NCBI GenBank assembly: GCA_021821425.1
Contig: JAKACL010000095.1
Coordinates: 1-9,690 of the forward strand
Source of the DNA: Pseudomonadota bacterium
GTDB lineage: Bacteria; Pseudomonadota; Gammaproteobacteria; Burkholderiales; Thiobacillaceae
Reading direction: 5' to 3'
Length of the DNA: 9,690 nucleotides
Positions 1-8,621 of the stretch are shown in pieces. The position numbers and the translations under genes are program-made. Each line of letters begins with the position of its first letter. The stretch's first letter is position 1. The notes below the pieces were generated by a model. That model worked only from the letters and a program-made list of their open reading frames with translations, did not search any database and had not been told where the DNA came from.

Positions 1-188
1 TGGTGCTGCCCTCGCTAGTGCTGTTCGTGCTGTTGCCGGTTCTGTTGCGCAGCGGGATGGGATTCTGGCCCAGCCTGGCTGTTTCATGCGTCGCCACGGT
101 GCTGGCCTACCTGGGCACCATCAGGCGCTCGCCCTGTTCGGCGTCCGCCTGTAAGGCACGCCGAAACGGGCATAGGTGCTTCCGGTAA
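1..188 (+). CDS. C-terminal end of a DUF3147-like small membrane protein (partial, probably frameshifted)
   Basis: The gene enters from the left edge; its start lies outside the window. The frame beginning at base 3 encodes a hydrophobic segment (LPSLVLFVLLPVLLRSG), then GFWPSLAVSC and a second hydrophobic stretch ending TVLAYL. This order resembles the last two membrane helices of DUF3147 inner-membrane proteins as I remember them; their function is unknown. After about base 118 the frame turns polar and cysteine/arginine-rich (RRSPCSASACKARRNGHR) and stops at 186-188, which is unlike the family. In the neighbouring frame, bases 122-154 encode QALALFGVRL and a TAA at 152-154, which matches the family's usual short FG(V/I)xL-type ending. 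The true end is therefore probably 154, with one base missing around 118-124, from either mutation or sequencing error. Family assignment is by recalled similarity, moderate confidence. Confidence 0.55.
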   Translation, partial: VLPSLVLFVLLPVLLRSGMGFWPSLAVSCVATVLAYLGTIRRSPCSASACKARRNGHRCFR

Positions 189-233
189 AATCAGGCCCGA
201 CCCTTTTCCACTTCTTTCGCGATTCATCCCACC

Positions 234-2894
<2,661 letters not shown>

Positions 2895-2925
2895 TCTCTT
2901 CCGTCCCCTGCATGGGGCGCGACGC

Positions 2926-2957
2926 AATGGGGCGAACCCGGTTCGCCCCATTTTTTT
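2926..2957 (+). terminator. Rho-independent terminator of acnA
   Basis: A perfect inverted repeat of about 12 bp (left arm AATGGGGCGAAC at 2926-2937, right arm GTTCGCCCCATT at 2941-2952) flanks a three-base loop and runs into a tract of seven T (2951-2957). It lies 31 bp after the acnA stop. The hairpin is GC-rich in the middle with the A/T pairs next to the U-tract, the classic intrinsic terminator form. It should isolate acnA from the reading frame that follows. Confidence 0.92.
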
Positions 2958-3018
2958 GCGCAGCCCAACCGGGGATGCAAGCTGACACAAAGGCGCTGAC
3001 GCCACCATCCCGACGCGG

Positions 3019-3363
3019 GTGCGCGTATCCCATATACACCTGTTCGGCATCACCTTCATCTGCTTCATCGTCAGCAGCATCTTCACCCACGCCTACATAC
3101 GCCCGCTGTGGCTCAAATGGGTAATCATCGTGCTGCCTTTCCTGGCCATCCTCGCCGACATCTTTTCCTGGTATCTCACCCAGTGGGTTCCGGGCTTTGC
3201 CTGGTTCATCATCGCCAGCGGCGTGGCGATGGAGATTTCATTTGCCGCGCAATGGGTGATCTCGATGTGGCAGATGTGGTTCTACACCCAGCCCGGCGAA
3301 ATCACCGACTGCGAGGGCGTGCTGATAATCCTGGGCGGGCCGCCATCGCGGCGCGACGACTGA
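3019..3363 (+). CDS. Multi-pass membrane protein fragment, probably 5'-truncated
   Basis: The open frame gives 114 residues with three hydrophobic segments at about residues 6-25, 32-52 and 58-82, then a polar tail. The opening RVSHIHLFGITFI and the later DIFSWYLTQW and WVISMWQMW look like the C-terminal half of a roughly 200-residue proteobacterial membrane protein family. As I recall it, that family has an extra N-terminal helix and a periplasmic part before a similar TRVSHIHLFG motif. Function is unknown. The only start codon available is GTG at 3019, inside the conserved motif and without a Shine-Dalgarno; the first in-frame ATG is about residue 70. Family-like sequence (GADATIPTRV) continues upstream to an in-frame TGA at 2983-2985, just after the acnA terminator. 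I therefore read it as a decayed gene that lost its 5' half, although a short functional protein cannot be excluded. It converges on the next gene, with 4 bp between the stops. Confidence 0.5.
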   Translation: MRVSHIHLFGITFICFIVSSIFTHAYIRPLWLKWVIIVLPFLAILADIFSWYLTQWVPGFAWFIIASGVAMEISFAAQWVISMWQMWFYTQPGEITDCEGVLIILGGPPSRRDD

Positions 3364-3367
3364 TGCG

Positions 3368-5575
3368 TCAGAAGGTGTAGCGCGTCGCGAACAGTTCGCC
3401 GGCCTTGACCGGCGGCAGCGGCTTGCTGACGACGTAGCCCTGAATCTCGTCGCAGCCGTTCTGGCGCAGGAAGCCGACCTGCGCTTCCTGCTCGACGCCT
3501 TCCGCCACCACCCGCAGATTCAGCGCGTGCGCCAGCCGGATGATGGCGTTGACGATTTCCGCATCGTCGCTGACAACCAGCACGTCGTTGACGAAACTCT
3601 TGTCGATTTTCAGCGCATCGATCGGCATCCGCTTGAGCTGCCCCAGGTTGGAATAGCCCGTGCCGAAGTCGTCGATATAGATATGCAGTCCGCGCTGGCG
3701 CAGCGCATCTAGAATACCGAAGGTGCGCGCCGGGTTGTCCATCGCGGCGCTCTCGGTCACTTCCAGCTGCAGGTACGTCGGGTCCATGCCGGTTTCCGCC
3801 AGGATGGCATCGATGTCATCGATCAGGCGCGCATCGGACAACTGCCGCGTCGACAGATTGACCGCCACCGGCGGCGGGTTGAGGCCGGCGTCGCGCCAGC
3901 TGACCCATTGCGTACAGGCCGTGCGCACCACCCAGCGTCCGACCGGCACGATGAGGCCGGTTTCTTCGGCCACCGGAATGAACTGCTCGGGGCCGATCAT
4001 GCTGCCCGAGCGCGGCAGCCAGCGGATCAGCGCCTCCATTCCGACCACCCGGCCATCGGCCAGATCCACCTTGGGCTGGTAGACCAGCGCAAGTTCGTCG
4101 CGCTCCTGCGCCTGGCGCAGCCCGCTTTCCAGCGACAGCTGCTGCTGCGCCACCGTATTCAACTCGTCGCTGAAATATTCGAAGCCGCTGCGGCGGTGCT
4201 TGGCCTGGTACATGGCAAGGTCGGCCTGACGCAGCAGCGTGTTGGCATCCAGCGCGTCGTCCGGATAGACGCTGATGCCGATGCTGGCACCAATGGCGTA
4301 GCGGCGCGCCCCCAGCTTGAACGACGCCGCCAGGGCCTGCGTCAGCTTGCGCGCGACCCGGCTCGCAGCGCGCGAAGCCGGCGGATGAGTCAGGATGACG
4401 CCGAATTCGTCGCCGCCCAGACGGGCGACGAAATCGTCGGCCCGCAACTGTTCGTCCAGCCGGTTGGCGACGATGCGCAGCACCTGATCGCCCACTTCGT
4501 GGCCCTGCGAATCGTTGATGTGCTTGAAGCGATCGAGGTCGATGAACAGCAGCGAAACCTGAGAGCGGTCGCGCTGCGCATGCGCCAGCGCATGCCCGAG
4601 GAAATCATGGAAGTAAGATCGATTGGGCAGGCCGGTCAGCGGGTCGTGGTTGGCCAGCATGTCGAGCCGCATTTCGGAATAGCGGCGTTCGGCCAGCGCA
4701 GCCGCCACGAAGAGCCCGCCCAGCGCCATGGTCAGCATGCTGATCTGCAGCGCGAACACATCGCCCGGCGTGGTGGCGCCGGTGATGCCGCCGTAGGCCA
4801 CCACGGTCACGCCCATCGCAATGCCTGCAGCCAGGAAAATGGCCAGGCTCGCCCCGACCACCGAAAACCGCAGCGCCGCCCACAGCACGGCCGGCATCAT
4901 CACGAACAGGATGATTTCGGAAGGTCGCAAGGGCTGGACGTATTGCATCATTGCCAGCGTCAGCGCCATCATGCTGAGCACCAGCACCAGGCCTTCGAGT
5001 CGCGCGCCCGTATAGGTCGGAAACAGGTCCCAGCGCGAGGCCGTAAGCAGCAGCGGGGCGACCAGATACACGCCCAGGAGATCGCCCAGCCACCACACCC
5101 ACAGCCCGCGCAGCAGCATTCCTGCAGGCAGGTCGCCAAAGAAATGCAGGGTGAAAATGCCGTTGAGCGCAGTCACCGCACAGCCGAGCGGCGCCGCCAC
5201 CAGCGCAAACTTGGCCACGCTCGGGACAAAATCGAGACTGGGGCTGAAAGGCTGCAGGTAGCGCGGCAGGTAGCCCATGATCCAGGCGCCGGCCGTGGCA
5301 CCGAGCGCCAAACGGAAGGCATCTTCAGCGGGCAGCGTCGCGCTGTGGACGGCAAATGCGCCGAGCAGCACGCCCAGCACCCCCGCCACCCCGAATCGCA
5401 TGGTCGCCATGGCGCCGATCCCCGCCGCCAGCCATACCGCGGCCACCACGTCGGCCACGTAGGCCGCAAACTTGAGACTCAGCCAGCCGGCCAGCGCGTA
5501 GGCCAGCGCGACCGGGACTACAATCAGCGCAAAACGTCTGAGGTCGGCGAATTCAGGCAGCGACAGACGGGTCAA
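3368..5575 (-). CDS. MASE1-GGDEF-EAL membrane cyclic-di-GMP cyclase/phosphodiesterase
   Basis: 735-residue inner-membrane protein that probably both makes and degrades the second messenger c-di-GMP. Residues about 12-295 are a string of eight or so hydrophobic helices of MASE1 type, a membrane sensory domain of mostly unknown ligand. The GGDEF domain begins near DPLTGLPN (311-318) and carries an intact GGDEF motif at 387-391 with an RxxD inhibitory site at 378-381 (RADD), so cyclase activity with product feedback is expected. The EAL domain (about 480-735) has the intact EAL at 514-516, VNLS, LEVTES, D635-D636 in the DDFGTGYS motif, LKIDKSF, AEGVE and a QGY motif, so hydrolysis is also plausible. 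The start used is TTG at 5575, 14 bp after the upstream gene's stop; it has only a weak ribosome site, so the exact start is uncertain. It is last in a same-strand run of four genes containing two other likely sensor proteins. Confidence 0.93.
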   Translation of the reverse strand: MTRLSLPEFADLRRFALIVVPVALAYALAGWLSLKFAAYVADVVAAVWLAAGIGAMATMRFGVAGVLGVLLGAFAVHSATLPAEDAFRLALGATAGAWIMGYLPRYLQPFSPSLDFVPSVAKFALVAAPLGCAVTALNGIFTLHFFGDLPAGMLLRGLWVWWLGDLLGVYLVAPLLLTASRWDLFPTYTGARLEGLVLVLSMMALTLAMMQYVQPLRPSEIILFVMMPAVLWAALRFSVVGASLAIFLAAGIAMGVTVVAYGGITGATTPGDVFALQISMLTMALGGLFVAAALAERRYSEMRLDMLANHDPLTGLPNRSYFHDFLGHALAHAQRDRSQVSLLFIDLDRFKHINDSQGHEVGDQVLRIVANRLDEQLRADDFVARLGGDEFGVILTHPPASRAASRVARKLTQALAASFKLGARRYAIGASIGISVYPDDALDANTLLRQADLAMYQAKHRRSGFEYFSDELNTVAQQQLSLESGLRQAQERDELALVYQPKVDLADGRVVGMEALIRWLPRSGSMIGPEQFIPVAEETGLIVPVGRWVVRTACTQWVSWRDAGLNPPPVAVNLSTRQLSDARLIDDIDAILAETGMDPTYLQLEVTESAAMDNPARTFGILDALRQRGLHIYIDDFGTGYSNLGQLKRMPIDALKIDKSFVNDVLVVSDDAEIVNAIIRLAHALNLRVVAEGVEQEAQVGFLRQNGCDEIQGYVVSKPLPPVKAGELFATRYTF

Positions 5576-5589
5576 GAGTGATAACCGGC

Positions 5590-5853
5590 TTATTGCGCGG
5601 GATCGACTTGGGCACGCACCGATTCGAGCGCGTCCTTGAGGGTTTCTTCCGACAGTCCATTGAGCTGTTCGGCCAGCATTTCCGCGGCGTCGATGGTATC
5701 AACCTCATCGGGCAGGCTGTCGGTATCCAGATTGGCGACGAACACGGCGGCTGCGCCCGTCACCTGCAGCAACTGGCGGCGCTCGTTCATCAGCAGTTCG
5801 ATTTCCTCGCGCAGCAAGCGAACTTCGTCTTCCTTCATGGCGTGCAGCGTCAT
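5590..5853 (-). CDS. 87-residue hypothetical protein with N-terminal coiled coil
   Basis: No family recognised with certainty. The ATG at 5853 follows a good Shine-Dalgarno (GAGGA, 7-base spacer), which favours it over the ATG five codons later. Residues about 7-30 (EDEVRLLREEIELLMNERRQ) are strongly charged with leucines at heptad spacing, which suggests a short coiled coil. Next comes a small hydrophobic patch (VTGAAAVFVANLD), then an acidic helical C-terminus (LSEETLKDALESV). There is no signal peptide and no cysteine, so it is probably a small cytoplasmic protein, perhaps a dimer. It lies 29 bp after the FIST gene and 14 bp before the c-di-GMP enzyme, so it is almost certainly co-transcribed and may be an adaptor between them; that role is inference only. 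Confidence 0.75.
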   Translation of the reverse strand: MTLHAMKEDEVRLLREEIELLMNERRQLLQVTGAAAVFVANLDTDSLPDEVDTIDAAEMLAEQLNGLSEETLKDALESVRAQVDPAQ

Positions 5854-5856
5854 CTG

Positions 5857-5878
5857 TCTATCCTCACTCTATCCTCAC
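5857..5878 (-). repeat. Tandem 11-bp direct repeat that duplicates the ribosome binding site
   Basis: Read on the minus strand, GTGAGGATAGA occurs twice back to back without mismatch (5878-5868 and 5867-5857). It fills almost all of the 29-bp gap between the FIST gene and the 87-residue gene. Each copy contains GAGGA: the copy nearer the ATG at 5853 is at the ideal 7-base spacing, the other is 18 bases away. The site fixes the start of the 87-residue gene. Confidence 0.8.
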
Positions 5879-5882
5879 ACGG

Positions 5883-6983
5883 TCAGCCAAACAGGGTCAG
5901 CACCCCGGTGTAGCCATATAAACGGTTGTAGGAGATCTCGCCATTGGCAAAAAACCCCACCAGCGGAAAATCGCCCAGGACGTCGCGTATCAGGCCCAGT
6001 TCCCGGTTCGGTACGCCGAACATATGCTGGCCGCGTCCCAGGCAGGAATAATACACGCCGCCACGGATCGGCGCGTTCAATTGCGCCTTGATCGCGGCCA
6101 GCATTCGCAGCAGATCGTCTTCGGCGGTTTGCTGGTCGCGCCGGCAGAACAGCAGTTCGTCGCCCGGCTCGACAAGCTCGCCGACCGCCACCAGATTGTT
6201 CTGCGGATCGACGCCGAGAATGTTGCGCACCAGATAGTCGCCGGTATCCGACCCGCGTACCGGCAGACCGACGAAAATATAGCCCGCTGCGCGCCGCAGG
6301 TCGCGCGCCAGCACCTCGCCGATTTCCTCCTTCATCACGTCCAGCGCGGGGCGATGATCGAGGCTGCCGATGATGTTCTTGTTGGCGGTGGTGATATGGT
6401 GGCGCGGCCCCAGCGGCGAGACGCCCTGCGTCAGACGCGTCGCCAGTTTCACGCGTTCGCTGAGCAGCACGCCGGAGAGGCCGCCGCTCACCACGCTGCC
6501 GCAGATCTGGGCCGTCTCGCCATGGGAACTCGACAGTCCGCCGACGACGAAGCCGCTCGTCACGTGCGCGCTCAAGCCTTCGATCAGGTCCTGCATGCGA
6601 TTGTTTGCGGGATCGCCATGCACCACGGCGAAGTAGGCGTCCGACGGCAGCGCTTCGATGTCCTGGGACGTGCGCAGCACCGGCAGCATGCTGAAATCGG
6701 CGGGGTCGAATTCGGCCAGCATCACCGCGATGGCCGGCACGTCCAGGTATTCCACGCCGGTCGCGCAGACGCCCACACCGACGCTGCCGACCCAGTTCGG
6801 CACGCCGGTCGCGCTCTTGAAGAATGCCAGGATCGCGTCGAGCTCGCTCATAAAAGCGTCCGACACATAAAGGAAACCGAGTGAAGCCGTCGACGGAATC
6901 GCCCCCAGCTGCTGCATGCAGGCCTGGGCGCCCTGCGTCCAGTCGGCATGCCCGGCGTGCGCAAACTTGAACGGCGGTCTCAT
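5883..6983 (-). CDS. FIST-domain sensory protein
   Basis: A 366-residue soluble protein covering a FIST N domain (about residues 15-215) followed by a FIST C domain (about 225-355). Recognisable blocks are FKFAHAGHADW near the start, the glycine-rich GVGVCATGVEY and GFVVGGLSSSHGE in the N domain, and RGGVYYSCLGRG, FPLVGFFANGEI and GYTGVLTLFG in the C domain. FIST domains are predicted to sense small ligands, possibly amino acids, and are found in signal-transduction proteins or beside chemotaxis and c-di-GMP genes; no enzymatic activity is established. Here it stands alone without a fused output domain, two genes upstream of a GGDEF-EAL enzyme, which suggests it feeds information to that protein. 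I chose ATG 6983, where family similarity begins. A TTG at 7025 would add 14 residues without family character. Neither has a clear Shine-Dalgarno, and the frame is the same as that of the preceding gene. Confidence 0.88.
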   Translation of the reverse strand: MRPPFKFAHAGHADWTQGAQACMQQLGAIPSTASLGFLYVSDAFMSELDAILAFFKSATGVPNWVGSVGVGVCATGVEYLDVPAIAVMLAEFDPADFSMLPVLRTSQDIEALPSDAYFAVVHGDPANNRMQDLIEGLSAHVTSGFVVGGLSSSHGETAQICGSVVSGGLSGVLLSERVKLATRLTQGVSPLGPRHHITTANKNIIGSLDHRPALDVMKEEIGEVLARDLRRAAGYIFVGLPVRGSDTGDYLVRNILGVDPQNNLVAVGELVEPGDELLFCRRDQQTAEDDLLRMLAAIKAQLNAPIRGGVYYSCLGRGQHMFGVPNRELGLIRDVLGDFPLVGFFANGEISYNRLYGYTGVLTLFG

Positions 6984-7052
6984 GCGCGTTGCGTCAGGCG
7001 CGAATTCGGCGCGCGCATTCGACAAGACCGCACGCGTCCGGTGGGGCCGGCA

Positions 7053-7442
7053 TCAATAACCGGTGCTGCCGCTATGCGGTAATTCGCCTTCACCGAAAAA
7101 GCTCCATAGCAGGTGCGCCACCACTTCGGGGGCAATCACGGTGTGCTGGTTATGGCTTTCCAGCAAGGCGGTTCGCAGCTTTTTGCGCAGGTCAGGGTCG
7201 CCGGTCAGGTCGAAAATGATGTCGACCTTGGCGCCCAGGCTCACCACTTCCATCGCGTCCTTGAAAACCGGCACCTTGCTGTGAATGAATCCCAGCGCCA
7301 CCGGCGACTCCAGATCGCGGTTCGCCACGGCAACGATCTCCACGTTGACGTGGTCTTCCTGGATTTTCTCCAGGAAATGTTCCGCAAACTTTTCCCCGAC
7401 TTCGCCCAGGCCCAGCAGCGCGACTTTAATGGCATGACTCAT
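7053..7442 (-). CDS. Stand-alone NAD(P)-binding Rossmann-fold protein
   Basis: A 129-residue cytoplasmic protein consisting almost wholly of one Rossmann domain. The strand-turn-helix KVALLGLGEVGEKF carries the dinucleotide motif GxGxxG at residues 11-16. A second strand ends AVANRD, and VDIIFDLTGDPDLRKKL resembles the nucleotide-contacting part of homoserine dehydrogenase or Gfo/Idh/MocA N-terminal domains. Those enzymes carry a further catalytic and dimerisation domain that is absent here; the protein stops at GSTGY soon after a conserved-looking HTVIAPEVVAHLLW. It is thus probably a cofactor-binding or redox-sensing protein rather than a full dehydrogenase (inference). The start is fixed by an excellent GAGGAG seven bases before ATG 7442, although the open frame runs on to 7598. 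It is the first gene of the minus-strand run leading to the FIST and c-di-GMP genes. Confidence 0.85.
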   Translation of the reverse strand: MSHAIKVALLGLGEVGEKFAEHFLEKIQEDHVNVEIVAVANRDLESPVALGFIHSKVPVFKDAMEVVSLGAKVDIIFDLTGDPDLRKKLRTALLESHNQHTVIAPEVVAHLLWSFFGEGELPHSGSTGY

Positions 7443-7449
7443 GGAACGG

Positions 7450-7455
7450 CTCCTC
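7450..7455 (-). promoter_or_regulatory. Strong Shine-Dalgarno for the Rossmann-fold gene
   Basis: On the minus strand AAGAGGAG (core GAGGAG at 7455-7450) sits seven bases before ATG 7442. It is the best ribosome site in the window and decides this start over the upstream alternatives in the same open frame. Confidence 0.8.
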
Positions 7456-7601
7456 TTATCTGTATGGTTGAACATCCTCCCGCAAACCTGTCCGGCGGGC
7501 AGTTCGATGCGCCGCGACGCAGTCAAGGCGCACCGGAAGCATACGGTCCCCGCTCCCGCGTGTCGATACTCGCCGGCACACAAGCCTTCGCGGCCCATGG
7601 A

Positions 7602-7630
7602 TTCGCGACTGCAGCGTCAGGCGATATGAT
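7602..7630 (+). promoter_or_regulatory. Putative sigma70 promoter for the pip operon
   Basis: A -10-like TATGAT at 7625-7630 (5 of 6 consensus) is preceded at 17 bp by a weak -35-like TTCGCG at 7602-7607 (3 of 6). Transcription would begin near 7637, leaving a leader of about 20 bases before ATG 7656; this excludes the in-frame ATG at 7626, which overlaps the -10. The rest of the 213-bp divergent gap (7443-7655) shows no convincing hairpin, operator or gene. Prediction from pattern only. Confidence 0.35.
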
Positions 7631-7655
7631 TCGGGTTGAATCCGATAGGTCTTAC

Positions 7656-8621
7656 ATGCCCGACACCGCGACGCTCTATCCCCCGATCACGCCCTACGCC
7701 AGCGGCATGCTGGACGCCGGGAACATCCATCGCCTCTACTGGGAGATCTCCGGCACCCCCGACGGCATTCCGGTGCTGTTCGTGCACGGCGGTCCCGGCT
7801 CCGGCACCTCACCCACCCAGCGGCGCTTCTTCGACCCGGCGCGCTACCGGATCGTGCTGTTCGACCAGCGCGGCTGCGGCCGCTCGACGCCGCACGGCGA
7901 GCTCGCCGACAACACCACGCCGCATCTGATCGCCGACATGGAAGCATTGCGGCGCGAACTTGGCATCGAGCGCTGGCTGGTGTTCGGCGGCTCATGGGGC
8001 TCGACGCTGGCGCTGGCCTATGCCGAGACCCACCCCGAGCGCTGCAGCGGCCTGGTGCTGCGCGGCATCTTCCTGTGCCGCAAAAGCGAGATCGACTGGT
8101 TCCTCGACGGCATCCGCGCTTTCTTCCCCGAGGCGCAGCGGCAACTGGCGGAATTCATCCCGGAAAGCGAGCGCAGCGATCTGCTCGCCGCCTATCACCG
8201 CCGCCTGCTCGACGCCGACCCGGCGGTCCACCAGCCCGCGGCCCATCGGTGGGCCACTTTCGAGGCATCGTGTTCGACCCTGCTGCCCAACCCCGAATTG
8301 ATCGCCGCCTTCGGCAGCGACAAGACCGCACTGTCGCTGTCGCGGATCGAGGCGCATTACTTCGTGAACAACATCTTCCTGCCCGACAACAGTCTGCTCG
8401 ACAACGTCGACTGCATTCGTGGAATTCCGGCCATCATCGTGCAGGGCCGCTACGACGCGGTCTGTCCGATCGTGTCAGCCGACGAACTGGCACGGGCCTG
8501 GCCCGAGGCGCGCTACGTGATCGTACCCGATGCCGGCCATTCGGCATTCGAGCCGGGCATTGCGCGCGAACTGGTCGCCGCATGCGACCGCTTCGCCGCA
8601 ACCGGGACATTCGATCAATGA
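7656..8621 (+). CDS. pip: Proline iminopeptidase (prolyl aminopeptidase)
   Basis: Cytoplasmic alpha/beta-hydrolase of peptidase family S33 that removes N-terminal proline from peptides. The 321 residues match the usual length. The start LYPPITPY matches the family N-terminus. The oxyanion motif HGGPG is at 44-48, followed by DQRGCGRS. The nucleophile is S113 in GGSWGS, and the acid and base are D267 in GRYDAVCP and H295 in DAGHSAFEP, so the catalytic triad is complete and correctly spaced. ATG 7656 is preferred because family homology starts there and a likely -10 box lies just upstream. It is the first gene of an operon: its TGA overlaps the next gene's ATG (ATGA at 8618-8621), so translation is probably coupled. 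Confidence 0.95.
   Translation: MPDTATLYPPITPYASGMLDAGNIHRLYWEISGTPDGIPVLFVHGGPGSGTSPTQRRFFDPARYRIVLFDQRGCGRSTPHGELADNTTPHLIADMEALRRELGIERWLVFGGSWGSTLALAYAETHPERCSGLVLRGIFLCRKSEIDWFLDGIRAFFPEAQRQLAEFIPESERSDLLAAYHRRLLDADPAVHQPAAHRWATFEASCSTLLPNPELIAAFGSDKTALSLSRIEAHYFVNNIFLPDNSLLDNVDCIRGIPAIIVQGRYDAVCPIVSADELARAWPEARYVIVPDAGHSAFEPGIARELVAACDRFAATGTFDQ

Noticed and set aside
186..191. A TAAAAT box upstream of acnA as a possible -10 element.
   Set aside because: No -35-like hexamer occurs at 15-19 bp upstream, so the promoter cannot be supported; acnA must have one, but its position is not clear.
3361..3370. A shared bidirectional terminator between the convergent genes ending at 3363 and 3368.
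   Set aside because: Only 4 bp separate the stops and I see no inverted repeat with a U-tract there.
3908..5581. A 557-codon plus-strand frame opposite the GGDEF-EAL gene.
   Set aside because: It is rich in Q, H, R and A with no recognisable domain, and the minus-strand gene is unmistakable.
7443..7598. N-terminal extension of the Rossmann gene by 52 codons to 7598.
   Set aside because: The extension has no family character, and an ideal GAGGAG site marks ATG 7442.
7113..7655. N-terminal extension of the pip reading frame upstream of 7656.
   Set aside because: It runs opposite the Rossmann gene and through the intergenic region, and peptidase homology begins at 7656.
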